This document shows, in pieces, positions 7,499 to 14,748 of a stretch of 15,872 nt of DNA (positions are counted from its first letter, which is position 1; every line of letters starts with the position of its first letter). The position numbers were made by a program, and so were the translations under genes. The DNA comes from Geodermatophilaceae bacterium. GTDB lineage: Bacteria > Actinomycetota > Actinomycetes > Mycobacteriales > Geodermatophilaceae. Below the pieces are notes generated by a model. The model was given only the letters and a program-made list of their open reading frames with translations, made no database searches and was not told where the DNA came from. The stretch covers positions 1 to 15,872 of the forward strand of contig JACCXW010000387.1 of the NCBI GenBank assembly GCA_013696785.1. Direction: 5' to 3'.

Positions 7499-8950
7499 CT
7501 AGCCGGTCGTCGGCAGGCTGATGCGGAACGTCGTCCCCGCGACCGGCTCGGACACCACGTTCACGGTCCCTCGGTGCGCCGCGACGATCGCCGCCACGAT
7601 CGAGAGCCCCAGCCCGGCCCCGCCCTGGTCCCGGCTCCGGCCGCCGTCGGCGCGGTAGAACCGCTCGAACACCCGCGCGGCAACCTCGGTGGGCATCCCC
7701 GGCCCCCAGTCCGCGACCTCCAGAACGGCCATGTCGCGGTCGGTCCGCAGCGACACCCGCACCGGTGCGGTGTCGGGCACATGGGTACGGATGTTGCTCG
7801 TCAGGTTGGCCAGCACCTGATCGAGCTGGTTGCGGTCACCGATCACCACGACCGGGTACGCCGGTAGCTCCGCTTCGACTGGTCGGTCCGGCTCCAGCGC
7901 CCGCAGGTCGTGTACGGCGTCGGCGACGACCTGGCCGAGATCCACCGGCTCGTGGTGGACCGGTGGAGCCTGGTCCAGCCGGGTGAGCAGCAACAGATCG
8001 TCGACGAGGGCACCCATCCGGATCGCCTCCGCCTCGATCCGGCCCATCACGCGGGCCAGGTGCGCGGGTTCGGTGACCGCCCCCTGCCGATGCAGTTCGG
8101 CGTACCCCCGGATGGAGGTCACCGGCGTCCGCAGTTCATGGCTGGCGTCCGCGACGAACTGCCGCAGCCGTTGCTCAGCCGCCGCGCGGGTGGCGAACCC
8201 GGCCTCGATCTGCACGAGCATGTCGTTCAGCGCCAGGCCGAGCCGGCCCACCTCCGTGTCCGGCTCGGCCGGGCTGACCCGCCGGCTCAGGTCGCCGTCG
8301 GCGATCGCCCGTGCGGTGTTGCCGACTCCCGTCAGCGGCCGCAGGCCCACCCGGACGACCACAAGGGCGAGTACGACGATGAGCGCGAGGACGGCCGCGG
8401 TGGCGACGGCCTCGATGAACAGCAGCCGCCCGGTCGTGAACGCAAGCTCGGTCAGCGGGATCGAGACGACGACGGCGCCGAAGTCCGAGCCGAGCGGCAG
8501 GGCGACCGCACGGTAGTCGGCACCGTCGCCGCCCTGAACGGAGAACGGCGCCCCGTTGCGGCGGGCCACCTCGGCGGCGTCCACACCGGCGATCACCGGC
8601 AGCTGTTGCGGATCGAGCCTGGCCGGGTCGGCGAACAACTGGACGAGGCGGCCGGAGTCGTCGACGAGCTGGATGACGAAGTCGGTGGGCGCGACCTGTC
8701 CGGGGTCGCCCGAACTGGGCAGCAGCGGGGCGTTGCCCTGCAACAGCCGGTCCACCACCGTCGGGGCAGCGGCGACGAGTTGGTCGTCGAGGCGCTGCAG
8801 CAGGTAAGCGCGCAGCGCGGTGACGGCGGCGACATCCACGGCCAGCAGGCCCAGCGTCGCTACCAGCAGCAGCCCGGCAACGAGTCGCCCGCGCAGCGAC
8901 CTGGGCCGCAGGGATCGCAGCCGGCCCGGGCGGGCGACAACGTCCGTCAC
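7499..8950 (-). CDS. Two-component sensor histidine kinase
   Basis: A membrane-bound kinase of 483 residues that should phosphorylate the adjacent regulator. Two membrane segments (about 22-46 and 174-199) flank an extracytoplasmic sensor of about 125 residues with no recognised fold. A HAMP linker (about 200-252) follows. The H-box FVADASHELRTP carries His271. The ATPase domain has Asn386 in the N-box (NLTSNIRTH), DWGPGM (414-419), an F-box FERFYR (428-433) and GLGLS (446-450). The GTG start overlaps the regulator's stop by four bases. Overall layout resembles TrcS- and MprB-type actinobacterial kinases; the stimulus cannot be read from sequence, but the htrA gene upstream suggests envelope stress. 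Confidence 0.95.
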   Translation of the reverse strand: MTDVVARPGRLRSLRPRSLRGRLVAGLLLVATLGLLAVDVAAVTALRAYLLQRLDDQLVAAAPTVVDRLLQGNAPLLPSSGDPGQVAPTDFVIQLVDDSGRLVQLFADPARLDPQQLPVIAGVDAAEVARRNGAPFSVQGGDGADYRAVALPLGSDFGAVVVSIPLTELAFTTGRLLFIEAVATAAVLALIVVLALVVVRVGLRPLTGVGNTARAIADGDLSRRVSPAEPDTEVGRLGLALNDMLVQIEAGFATRAAAEQRLRQFVADASHELRTPVTSIRGYAELHRQGAVTEPAHLARVMGRIEAEAIRMGALVDDLLLLTRLDQAPPVHHEPVDLGQVVADAVHDLRALEPDRPVEAELPAYPVVVIGDRNQLDQVLANLTSNIRTHVPDTAPVRVSLRTDRDMAVLEVADWGPGMPTEVAARVFERFYRADGGRSRDQGGAGLGLSIVAAIVAAHRGTVNVVSEPVAGTTFRISLPTTG

Positions 8951-9651
8951 GTTCTGGGCAACCGCATCATGTAGCCCGCGCCGCGCACGGTGTGGATCAG
9001 CGGCGGGCCGACGGCGTCCACCTTGCGGCGGAGATAGCTGATGAACGATTCGACGACCGTGGCCTCCCCGCCGAAGTCGTAGCGCCAGACGTGGTCGAGG
9101 ATCTGGGCCCGGCTCAGCACCCGGCCCTGATTCGCCAGCAGGTAGCGCAACAGCGCGAACTCGGTGGCCGACAGCTGCAGCAGCCGACCGCCTCGGCGCA
9201 CCTCGTAGCTGTCCTGATCCAGTTCCAGGTCGGCAAGCCGAAGCACGTTGCCCTGGCCGATTCCCCGAGTGCGCCGGAGTACGGCGTTGATGCGCGCGAT
9301 GAGCTCCTCCAGGCTGAACGGCTTGGTGAGATAGTCATCGCCGCCGATGGTCAGGCCGCTGACCTTGTCCTCGCTGCGATCGCGGGCGGTCAGGAACACC
9401 ACCGGCACGTCGAGGCCCTGGCTGCGCAATCGGCGGCAGACCTCGAAGCCGTCGAAGTCGGGCAGCATGACGTCGAGGACGAGCAGCTCTGGCCGGAACT
9501 GCGCGGCGAGCCGCAGTGCCTCGTGACCGGTCCCGGCGGCCCGTACCTCGAACCCGACGAAACGCAGGCTCGTGCACAACAGGTCGACGATGCTCGGCTC
9601 GTCGTCGACGACCAGGACCCGGGTCGCCCGCTCGGCCTGGGCACCGACCAC
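8947..9651 (-). CDS. OmpR-family response regulator (TrcR-like)
   Basis: A 234-residue DNA-binding regulator. The receiver domain (about 10-125) has Asp16/Asp17, phosphoacceptor Asp60 in LVLDVMLP, Thr88 and Lys110 in TKPFS. The winged-helix effector (about 135-232) has LSATEFALLRYL, ILDHVWRYDFGG, ESFISYLRRKVD and HTVRGAGYMMR. The HVWRYDFGG stretch resembles TrcR of M. tuberculosis as I remember it; while a protease neighbour recalls MprA-PepD. I leave the symbol blank because orthology is not settled. The GTG start is fixed by a perfect AAAGGAGG (9658-9665) six bases upstream. It overlaps the kinase gene by four bases, so the pair is translationally coupled. Confidence 0.95.
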   Translation of the reverse strand: MVGAQAERATRVLVVDDEPSIVDLLCTSLRFVGFEVRAAGTGHEALRLAAQFRPELLVLDVMLPDFDGFEVCRRLRSQGLDVPVVFLTARDRSEDKVSGLTIGGDDYLTKPFSLEELIARINAVLRRTRGIGQGNVLRLADLELDQDSYEVRRGGRLLQLSATEFALLRYLLANQGRVLSRAQILDHVWRYDFGGEATVVESFISYLRRKVDAVGPPLIHTVRGAGYMMRLPRT

Positions 9652-9657
9652 GGTCGT

Positions 9658-9684
9658 CCTCCTTTCCGGATCGTGCGAACCCTA
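9658..9684 (-). promoter_or_regulatory. Promoter -10 and strong ribosome binding site of the response regulator
   Basis: On the minus strand TAGGGT (9679-9684) would start transcription near 9672, giving a leader of about 20 bases that contains AAAGGAGG (9658-9665), the strongest Shine-Dalgarno in the window, six bases before the GTG. An inverted repeat GCGGGC/GCCCGC (9686-9691 and 9706-9711) lies just upstream of the -10, over the usual -35 position. Confidence 0.5.
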
Positions 9685-9713
9685 TGCGGGCCTGTCATGT
9701 TGGACGCCCGCCC

Positions 9714-9752
9714 CTCCGCGCCGTGATCGACGGCAAGGTCGACGACGCGGAG
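9714..9752 (-). terminator. Possible hairpin terminator after htrA
   Basis: CTCCGCG (9714-9720) pairs with CGCGGAG (9746-9752), and an inner stem TCGAC/GTCGA (9727-9731 with 9738-9742) closes a six-base loop. It lies 85 bases beyond the htrA stop and upstream of the regulator promoter. There is no T-run, so factor-independent termination is only a possibility. Confidence 0.3.
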
Positions 9753-9778
9753 GAGCGGGCTGGGTGCGAGACCGTAGG

Positions 9779-9822
9779 GCGACGACTCCGCGACGACTCC
9801 GTGACGACCCCGCGACGACCCC
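9779..9822. repeat. Four tandem 11-base repeats upstream of the response regulator
   Basis: Four consecutive 11-mers start at 9779, 9790, 9801 and 9812: GCGACGACTCC twice, then GTGACGACCCC and GCGACGACCCC. The period of one helical turn is the spacing at which OmpR-family regulators bind direct repeats. The array is in the gap between htrA and the regulator, about 107 to 150 bases upstream of the proposed regulator transcription start and 14 bases after the htrA stop. It could be an operator or simply slippage-prone DNA. Confidence 0.75.
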
Positions 9823-9836
9823 GCACGGTGGATGGT

Positions 9837-11117
9837 TCAGCCCCGGGCTGACTCGACGAGCGTCACCGTGGCGGTTCGCTCCTGACCGCCGCGGACGTAT
9901 GTGATCGGCACCTCGTCGCCGGCGGCGTGATCCCGTACGGCGACGACCAACGTGTCGACGCCCTCGATCGCGCGCCCGTCCAGCTCGACGATCACGTCAC
10001 CAGCACGCAGTCCGGCCTGCTCCGCCGGCCCTCCGGACACGACGGACTGGATTTGAGCGCCAGCGACGTCGGCGTCGGAGTAGTCCGACCCCTCGACGCC
10101 GAGCTGGGTGTGGCTGGCGCTGCCGTTGTCGATCAGCTGATCGGCCACGTCCTTGGCGGTGTTGCTGGGGATCGCGAAACCGACGCCGATGTTGCCGGAC
10201 TGCGTCGCACTGGGAAGCCCCGACGTGCCACCGCCCGCGCTGACCGTGGCGATCGCGGAATTAATGCCGATCACGTCCCCGTCCGCGTCGAGCAGCGGTC
10301 CGCCGGAGTTTCCCGGGTTGATCGCGGTATCGGTCTGGATCGCGTCGATGACCGCCTGGGAGTCGCGGCTGGTGCCGGTGCGGACCGGGCGGTGTACGGC
10401 GCTCACGACACCTGTTGTCACGGTGCCGTCGAGTCCGAGCGGCGACCCGATTGCGACGGCGAGCTCACCGACGACGACGGCGTTGGAATCCGCGAACGTC
10501 GCCGCCTGCAGACCTTCGACACCCGCGACCCGGATGACTGCCAGGTCGCTGCTGGCGTCGGCACCGACGAGGGTGGCCGCGACCCGCCGGCCGTCGGAGA
10601 ACTCCACCGTCATCGTGCCGCCCTCGGCCGCGGCGACGACGTGGTTGTTCGTCAGGATGTAGCCGTCGTCGCGAATGATGACGCCCGACCCGGTGCCGGA
10701 CTCCTGTGCCCCGGTCACCTCGATCGTGACGACGCTGGGCAGAGCCTCCGCGGCGACGTCGGCCACCGTCTGGATGTCCGACGGCGACACCACGGCCGTC
10801 GTCGCCGTACCTGTGGGGGTGAGCGTCGACAACGCGGCGGGTCGGTCGGCGAGCTGGACTCCGGCAGCCGCGCCGCCGCCCGCAGCGACGACCGCGATGA
10901 TCGCGACCGCAGCGACGAACCAGCGTGCGCTTAAGCGCCGCGACCCGGCCGCCGGGGATCCCGGGGATGGCTGGACGGGCGGGGGTTGGACCGGCGGAGG
11001 CCGAACCGCGTACGCCGGGTACGCCGGCCGCGCAGGGTACGGCGGGATCGACTGGCGCGAGGGATCGACTGGGTCCTGCGGGAAGTCCGGATGGGGGGAT
11101 GCCGGGTAGCTGGTCAT
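9837..11117 (-). CDS. HtrA/DegP-like membrane-anchored serine protease with PDZ domain
   Basis: Proteases of this family degrade or refold damaged proteins outside the membrane. The 426-residue product has a cytoplasmic Pro-rich N-terminus (1-60), one membrane helix (about 66-88), a trypsin-like domain with the triad His159 (NNHVV), Asp191 (SSDLAVI) and Ser271 (NPGNSGGP), and a C-terminal PDZ domain (about 330-420) with LRAGDVIVELDG. This layout matches actinobacterial PepD/HtrA proteins. The open frame continues upstream to 11360 into corA. I chose ATG 11117 because its product starts the usual Pro/Tyr-rich tail; ATG 11129 is also possible, and neither has a clear ribosome binding site. Direct repeats just upstream suggest control by the neighbouring two-component system. 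Confidence 0.93.
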   Translation of the reverse strand: MTSYPASPHPDFPQDPVDPSRQSIPPYPARPAYPAYAVRPPPVQPPPVQPSPGSPAAGSRRLSARWFVAAVAIIAVVAAGGGAAAGVQLADRPAALSTLTPTGTATTAVVSPSDIQTVADVAAEALPSVVTIEVTGAQESGTGSGVIIRDDGYILTNNHVVAAAEGGTMTVEFSDGRRVAATLVGADASSDLAVIRVAGVEGLQAATFADSNAVVVGELAVAIGSPLGLDGTVTTGVVSAVHRPVRTGTSRDSQAVIDAIQTDTAINPGNSGGPLLDADGDVIGINSAIATVSAGGGTSGLPSATQSGNIGVGFAIPSNTAKDVADQLIDNGSASHTQLGVEGSDYSDADVAGAQIQSVVSGGPAEQAGLRAGDVIVELDGRAIEGVDTLVVAVRDHAAGDEVPITYVRGGQERTATVTLVESARG

Positions 11118-11140
11118 GGCTGCGAGCATGCGGCGGGAAC

Positions 11141-11169
11141 CTTGGAGTTTCCTGGCAGTCTGCTGGCAG
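11141..11169. promoter_or_regulatory. Three 7-base direct repeats, 11-base period, upstream of htrA
   Basis: CTGGCAG occurs at 11152-11158 and 11163-11169, with a weaker copy CTTGGAG (5 of 7) at 11141-11147. Seven-base repeats with four-base spacers are the classic site architecture for PhoP/OmpR-type regulators. The repeats lie 24 to 52 bases before the htrA ATG, and between htrA and the divergent corA promoter. Binding by the adjacent regulator is inference. Confidence 0.55.
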
Positions 11170-11237
11170 CTGGCTAAGAGTTGCCCCGCTGCACCGCGGC
11201 CACCGCCGGATCGACCTCGGCGCGCGATCCACGTCAC

Positions 11238-11243
11238 TAGGCT
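11238..11243 (+). promoter_or_regulatory. -10 box of corA, leaderless start
   Basis: TAGGCT is followed by seven bases and the corA ATG at 11251, which would place the transcription start at the start codon. There is no ribosome binding site. The preceding TCAC makes a ten-base match with the metG promoter. Confidence 0.6.
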
Positions 11244-11250
11244 CGGTGGC

Positions 11251-12315
11251 ATGAGCGGCGCGCCGAGGTTACGTCGACGGGGGTCCACGTCGGCGGTGCC
11301 GGGTGCGATGCAACTGCATCGTGACTCCGTCGTCGGAGTCGGTGTGTACGTCGACGGCAAGCGGATACCGCACGGGGGCGACCACTGCGAGGCCCATCGG
11401 CTCGCCCGTGAGCGTGGCGGCTACGTCTGGCTGGGCCTGTACGAGCCGACCGCGGAGGAGCTCGGCGGGCTCGCCTCGCAGTTCGGGCTGCATCCGCTGG
11501 CCGTCGAGGATGCGGTGCACGCGCATCAGCGGCCGAAGCTCGAGCGCTACGACGACATGCTGTTCTGCGTCCTGAAGACCTGCCGCTACGTCGAGCACGA
11601 CCAGCTGACCTCCACCAGCGAGGTCATCGCGACCGGTGAGGTGATGGTCTTCATCGGGTCGGACTACGTGGTCACCGTCCGCCATGGCGAGCACACACCA
11701 CTGCACGACCTGCGGGAGCGGCTGACCGAGGACGCGACGCTCTTGCGACACGGTCCGTCCGGGGTGCTGTACGCGATCGCGGACCTGGTCGTCGACGAGT
11801 ACGTCGACGTGGCCAACCAGGTCGAGGTGGACCTCGACGAACTCGAGGAATCGGTGTTCAGCACCCGCCGTACCGACGACGTAGGCAGGATCTACCAGCT
11901 CAAGCGGGAGCTTCTGGAGTTGCGCCGTGCGGTCGCCCCCCTGGCTGTACCGCTGCAGACACTCGCCGAGCGCGAGCTGAAACTCGTACCCGAATCGATG
12001 CGTGAGTACTTCCGCGACGTGGACGATCACGTGAGCCGGGTGAGTGACCAGATCACCGGCTTCGACGAGTTGCTGACCTCGATCCTGCAGGCCAGCCTCG
12101 CCAGGGTGGCGCTGTCGGAAAACGAGGACATCCGCAAGATCTCGGCCTGGGTCGCCATCGCGGCGGTCCCGACCGCGGTCGCCGGCATCTACGGCATGAA
12201 CTTCGACCACATGCCGGAACTCAGGTGGCAGTACGGCTACCCGCTGGTGCTCGCGGTCATCTTCACAGCCTGCCTGACGCTCTACCGGCGGTTCAAGCGC
12301 AGCGGCTGGCTCTGA
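11251..12315 (+). CDS. corA: CorA-type magnesium/cobalt transport protein
   Basis: CorA proteins form pentameric Mg2+/Co2+ channels in the cell membrane. The 354-residue product has a large N-terminal cytoplasmic domain with a long helical stalk (about 200-290), then two C-terminal membrane helices (about 293-312 and 327-345). The signature GMN is at 315-317 in YGMNFDHMPEL, followed by the basic tail RRFKRSGWL. Length and layout are usual. The frame is open upstream to 11116, inside htrA's 5' end, but ATG 11251 is preceded by a TAGGCT box at the leaderless distance, so I take it as the start. It diverges from htrA and converges on rsmI, 20 bases separating the stops. Confidence 0.95.
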   Translation: MSGAPRLRRRGSTSAVPGAMQLHRDSVVGVGVYVDGKRIPHGGDHCEAHRLARERGGYVWLGLYEPTAEELGGLASQFGLHPLAVEDAVHAHQRPKLERYDDMLFCVLKTCRYVEHDQLTSTSEVIATGEVMVFIGSDYVVTVRHGEHTPLHDLRERLTEDATLLRHGPSGVLYAIADLVVDEYVDVANQVEVDLDELEESVFSTRRTDDVGRIYQLKRELLELRRAVAPLAVPLQTLAERELKLVPESMREYFRDVDDHVSRVSDQITGFDELLTSILQASLARVALSENEDIRKISAWVAIAAVPTAVAGIYGMNFDHMPELRWQYGYPLVLAVIFTACLTLYRRFKRSGWL

Positions 12316-12341
12316 CCGCTTCGGGGGTTCCCGATTCAGAG
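12310..12341. terminator. Symmetric hairpin between corA and rsmI stops
   Basis: CTCTGA (12310-12315) and TCAGAG (12336-12341) are inverted copies that contain both stop codons, since each gene ends Leu-stop with CTC TGA. An inner stem TCGGG/CCCGA (12321-12325 with 12330-12334) closes a GGTT loop. It could serve as a bidirectional terminator for the convergent genes. There are no flanking T-runs. Confidence 0.45.
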
Positions 12342-13193
12342 TCGGTACGCGACGACGGCGTCGAAGACGGTCCGCTTGGGTACACCGTGGGTCCGGGCGA
12401 CCCCACCGATCGCCTCCTTGCGCGGCTGCCCGGCTGCTTCGCGGGCGGCCACCTCGGCGGCGAGTTCGCCCGGTTCGGCCGTGCCCACGCGGCTGCAACC
12501 CTGGACGACGACGGTGATCTCACCGCGTAGACCGGCCTGTGCCCACGCCGCCAGCTCACCGAGCCCGCCCCGGCGTACCTCCTCGTACGTCTTCGTCAGC
12601 TCGCGGCACACCGCTGCCTGGCGGTCCGCGCCGAAGACATCGACGGCGGCGGCGAGCATGGCCGCGATCCGGTGCGGTGCCTCGAAGAAGACCATCGTCC
12701 GGCTCTCGGCGGCGAGTTCGGCCAGGGCACGCTCACGCGGGCCGGCCTTGCGCGGCAGGAAGCCCTCGAAGCAGAACCGGTCGGCGGGCAGCCCGGACAG
12801 TGCGAGCGCGGTCGTCACGGCGCTCGGCCCGGGCAGGCAGCTGATGTCGATGTCGGCGTCGACAGCGGCCCGCACGAGCCGGTAACCGGGATCGGAGACG
12901 CTCGGCATCCCGGCGTCGCTCACCAGCAGCACGTCCGAGCCACCGACGAGCAGCGCCAGCAGTTCCGGCGTACGGGCGAGCTCGTTGCCCTCGAAGTAGG
13001 AGAGCAGGCGTCCTGTCAGGACCACGCCGAGATCACCCGCCAACCGGCGGAGCCTACGGGTGTCCTCGGCTGCGACGACGGGAGTGTCGGCAAGCGCGGA
13101 ACGCAGCCGGGCGGAGGCATCACCCGGATTGCCGAGCGGGGTGGCGCCGAGGATCAGTCGGCCGGGAGGGCGGGATTCGCCGTCGCCATCCAC
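12336..13193 (-). CDS. rsmI: 16S rRNA (cytidine1402-2'-O)-methyltransferase
   Basis: RsmI methylates the ribose of C1402 in the decoding centre of the small subunit, using SAM. The 285-residue product carries the tetrapyrrole-methylase-like fold with ATPLGNPGD (17-25), EDTRRL (43-48), SYFEGNE (65-71) and SDAGMPSVSDPG (92-103), then LPGPSA and FFEAPHR. The C-terminal domain ends with a helix-turn-helix-like KEAIGGVARTHGVPKRTVFDAV, as in bacterial RsmI. The GTG start has no ribosome binding site but lies six bases after a TAAGCT box, so it is probably leaderless. It diverges from pmt, the arrangement known at the Rv1002c-Rv1003 locus. Confidence 0.96.
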   Translation of the reverse strand: MDGDGESRPPGRLILGATPLGNPGDASARLRSALADTPVVAAEDTRRLRRLAGDLGVVLTGRLLSYFEGNELARTPELLALLVGGSDVLLVSDAGMPSVSDPGYRLVRAAVDADIDISCLPGPSAVTTALALSGLPADRFCFEGFLPRKAGPRERALAELAAESRTMVFFEAPHRIAAMLAAAVDVFGADRQAAVCRELTKTYEEVRRGGLGELAAWAQAGLRGEITVVVQGCSRVGTAEPGELAAEVAAREAAGQPRKEAIGGVARTHGVPKRTVFDAVVAYRL

Positions 13194-13199
13194 CCGCCC

Positions 13200-13209
13200 A
13201 GCTTACGAT
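13200..13209. promoter_or_regulatory. Overlapping -10 boxes of rsmI and pmt
   Basis: On the minus strand TAAGCT (13200-13205) lies six bases before the rsmI GTG; on the plus strand TACGAT (13204-13209) lies six bases before the pmt ATG. The two hexamers share bases 13204-13205. Neither gene has a ribosome binding site, so both are probably leaderless and RNA polymerase could hardly serve both at once. Confidence 0.6.
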
Positions 13210-13215
13210 CGGCGG

Positions 13216-14748
13216 ATGGCGGTGACGGCACCCGAGCATCCCTCGGCGACGACGCAGCCTTCGGCGCGCCCGGTCGAACCCCCGCTGTCACGGCTGGACC
13301 GGCTCCGGGTCGCCGCCCCGAGTGACCCGCTGACATCGTGGCTGCTGATCGGCGGTCTCGGGGTGGTGGCCCTGATCCTCCGGCTGGTCCGGCTCAGTTA
13401 CCCGAGCGACCTCATCTTCGACGAGGCGTACTACCCGCCCGAGGCTGGGGAGATCCTCCAGTTCGGCTACGAATACAACCGCGGCTACACGTTCATCGTG
13501 CATCCGCCGCTCGGTAAGTGGTGCATTGCCGTCGGCGAGTACCTCTTCGGATACAACTCGCTGGGATGGCGGTTCCCGTCGGCGCTCGCCGGTGCGATCT
13601 CCATCGTGATCCTGGCGCGGATCGTGCGCCGGATGACGCGCTCCACCTTGCTGGGTCTGGTCGCGGGCTTGCTGCTGACGTTCGACGGATTGAGCTTCGT
13701 GCTCAGCCGGACCGGCATTCTCGACATCTTCATACAGCCGTTCGTCCTGGCCGGGTTCGCCTGCCTCGTGATCGACCGTGACCGCTACCGCGCGCACCTG
13801 GCCACGGTTGTGTCCACAATGGACACATCGCTCGGGACGTTCGGCCCTCGTGTGGGGCCAAGGGGCTGGCGGCTGAGTGCGGGCATGCTCCTTGGACTGG
13901 CGTGCAGCGTCAAGTGGAGCGGCATCTACTTCCTCGCCGGCTTTGCCATCATGTCGCTGCTATGGGATCGCGCCGCCCGCAAGTCCGCCGGCGTGAGCCG
14001 GCCCACCAGGGCCGCCGCACTTCGGGATCTGCCCGGAGCCGCCTGGGCCTTGGGCGTCTTGCCGGTCCTGACGTATCTGTTGACGTGGACCGGCTGGTTC
14101 GTGGGCGAGACCTCGCAGGGGCGGCACTGGGCCGAGCAGAACCCGGAGACGTCCTATCCCTTCATCCCCGGCGCGATCCGGTCGCTGTGGCACATGCACG
14201 TCGAGATGTTCACGTTTCACAGCGGTTTGGATTCCTCTCATCCGTGGGAGTCCAAGCCGTGGAGTTGGCTGGTCGACGGCCGCCCGATCCTGCTGTGGAA
14301 TCCGCAAGGACTCACCGACGGCAACGGCGACCAGATCGTCCGCTACATCCTGATGGTCGGTACGCCGGCGCTGTGGTTCGCCTTCGCACCGGCGATGGTG
14401 TGGATGGTGTGGCGGATGCTCGCGCACCGGGACTGGCGGGCGGCCGCCGTACTGGTCGGGATCTCCGCCGGCTGGCTGAGCTGGTTCGCCAACCTCGAGC
14501 GCACCATGTTCATCTTCTACATGGCGCCCGTGGTGCCGTTCTTCGTGATGGCCGTGGCGCTGATGCTCGGCGACGTACTCGGCCGGGCGCGGGACTCCGC
14601 GCTACGACGACAGTTCGGGCTCGGGGCCATCAGCCTGTACATCGCGCTGGTCGTGCTGAACTTCGTGTATCTCTATCCGATTCTCACCGGGTTGCCGCTG
14701 AGCCATGACGCCTGGCTGGCGCGAATGTGGTTCCCGTCCTGGTTCTGA
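13216..14748 (+). CDS. pmt: Dolichyl/polyprenyl-phosphate-mannose protein O-mannosyltransferase (GT39)
   Basis: Pmt transfers mannose from polyprenyl-phosphate-mannose to Ser/Thr of exported proteins in actinobacteria. The 510-residue membrane protein shows the GT39 N-terminal pattern: a first helix (about 41-60), then the catalytic loop with DE at 69-70 in IFDEAYYP, HPPLGKW (96-102 region) and many later helices. The large central outer loop, WHMHVEMFTFHSGL..HPWESKPWSW, is typical of Pmt. The C-terminus ends in hydrophobic helices. The open frame runs upstream to 13060, but ATG 13216 sits six bases after a TACGAT box, and upstream codons would lie inside rsmI. Isoprenoid carriers link it loosely to ispE. 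Secreted targets are not evident here, though RpfB and HtrA are exported. Confidence 0.94.
   Translation: MAVTAPEHPSATTQPSARPVEPPLSRLDRLRVAAPSDPLTSWLLIGGLGVVALILRLVRLSYPSDLIFDEAYYPPEAGEILQFGYEYNRGYTFIVHPPLGKWCIAVGEYLFGYNSLGWRFPSALAGAISIVILARIVRRMTRSTLLGLVAGLLLTFDGLSFVLSRTGILDIFIQPFVLAGFACLVIDRDRYRAHLATVVSTMDTSLGTFGPRVGPRGWRLSAGMLLGLACSVKWSGIYFLAGFAIMSLLWDRAARKSAGVSRPTRAAALRDLPGAAWALGVLPVLTYLLTWTGWFVGETSQGRHWAEQNPETSYPFIPGAIRSLWHMHVEMFTFHSGLDSSHPWESKPWSWLVDGRPILLWNPQGLTDGNGDQIVRYILMVGTPALWFAFAPAMVWMVWRMLAHRDWRAAAVLVGISAGWLSWFANLERTMFIFYMAPVVPFFVMAVALMLGDVLGRARDSALRRQFGLGAISLYIALVVLNFVYLYPILTGLPLSHDAWLARMWFPSWF

Noticed and set aside
11136..11165. ECF-type promoter with GGGAACC as -35 reading toward corA
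   Set aside because: The -35-like heptamer is present but no matching -10 is found at 16-18 bases, while a TAGGCT box explains corA better.
11118..11360. N-terminal extension of HtrA into the corA gene
   Set aside because: The extra 81 residues would overlap corA and its promoter and look unlike HtrA N-termini; internal ATGs give a typical Pro-rich tail.
11269..12498. 409-codon minus-strand open frame opposite corA
   Set aside because: corA has its GMN motif, membrane helices and promoter on the plus strand; the antisense product has no recognisable feature.
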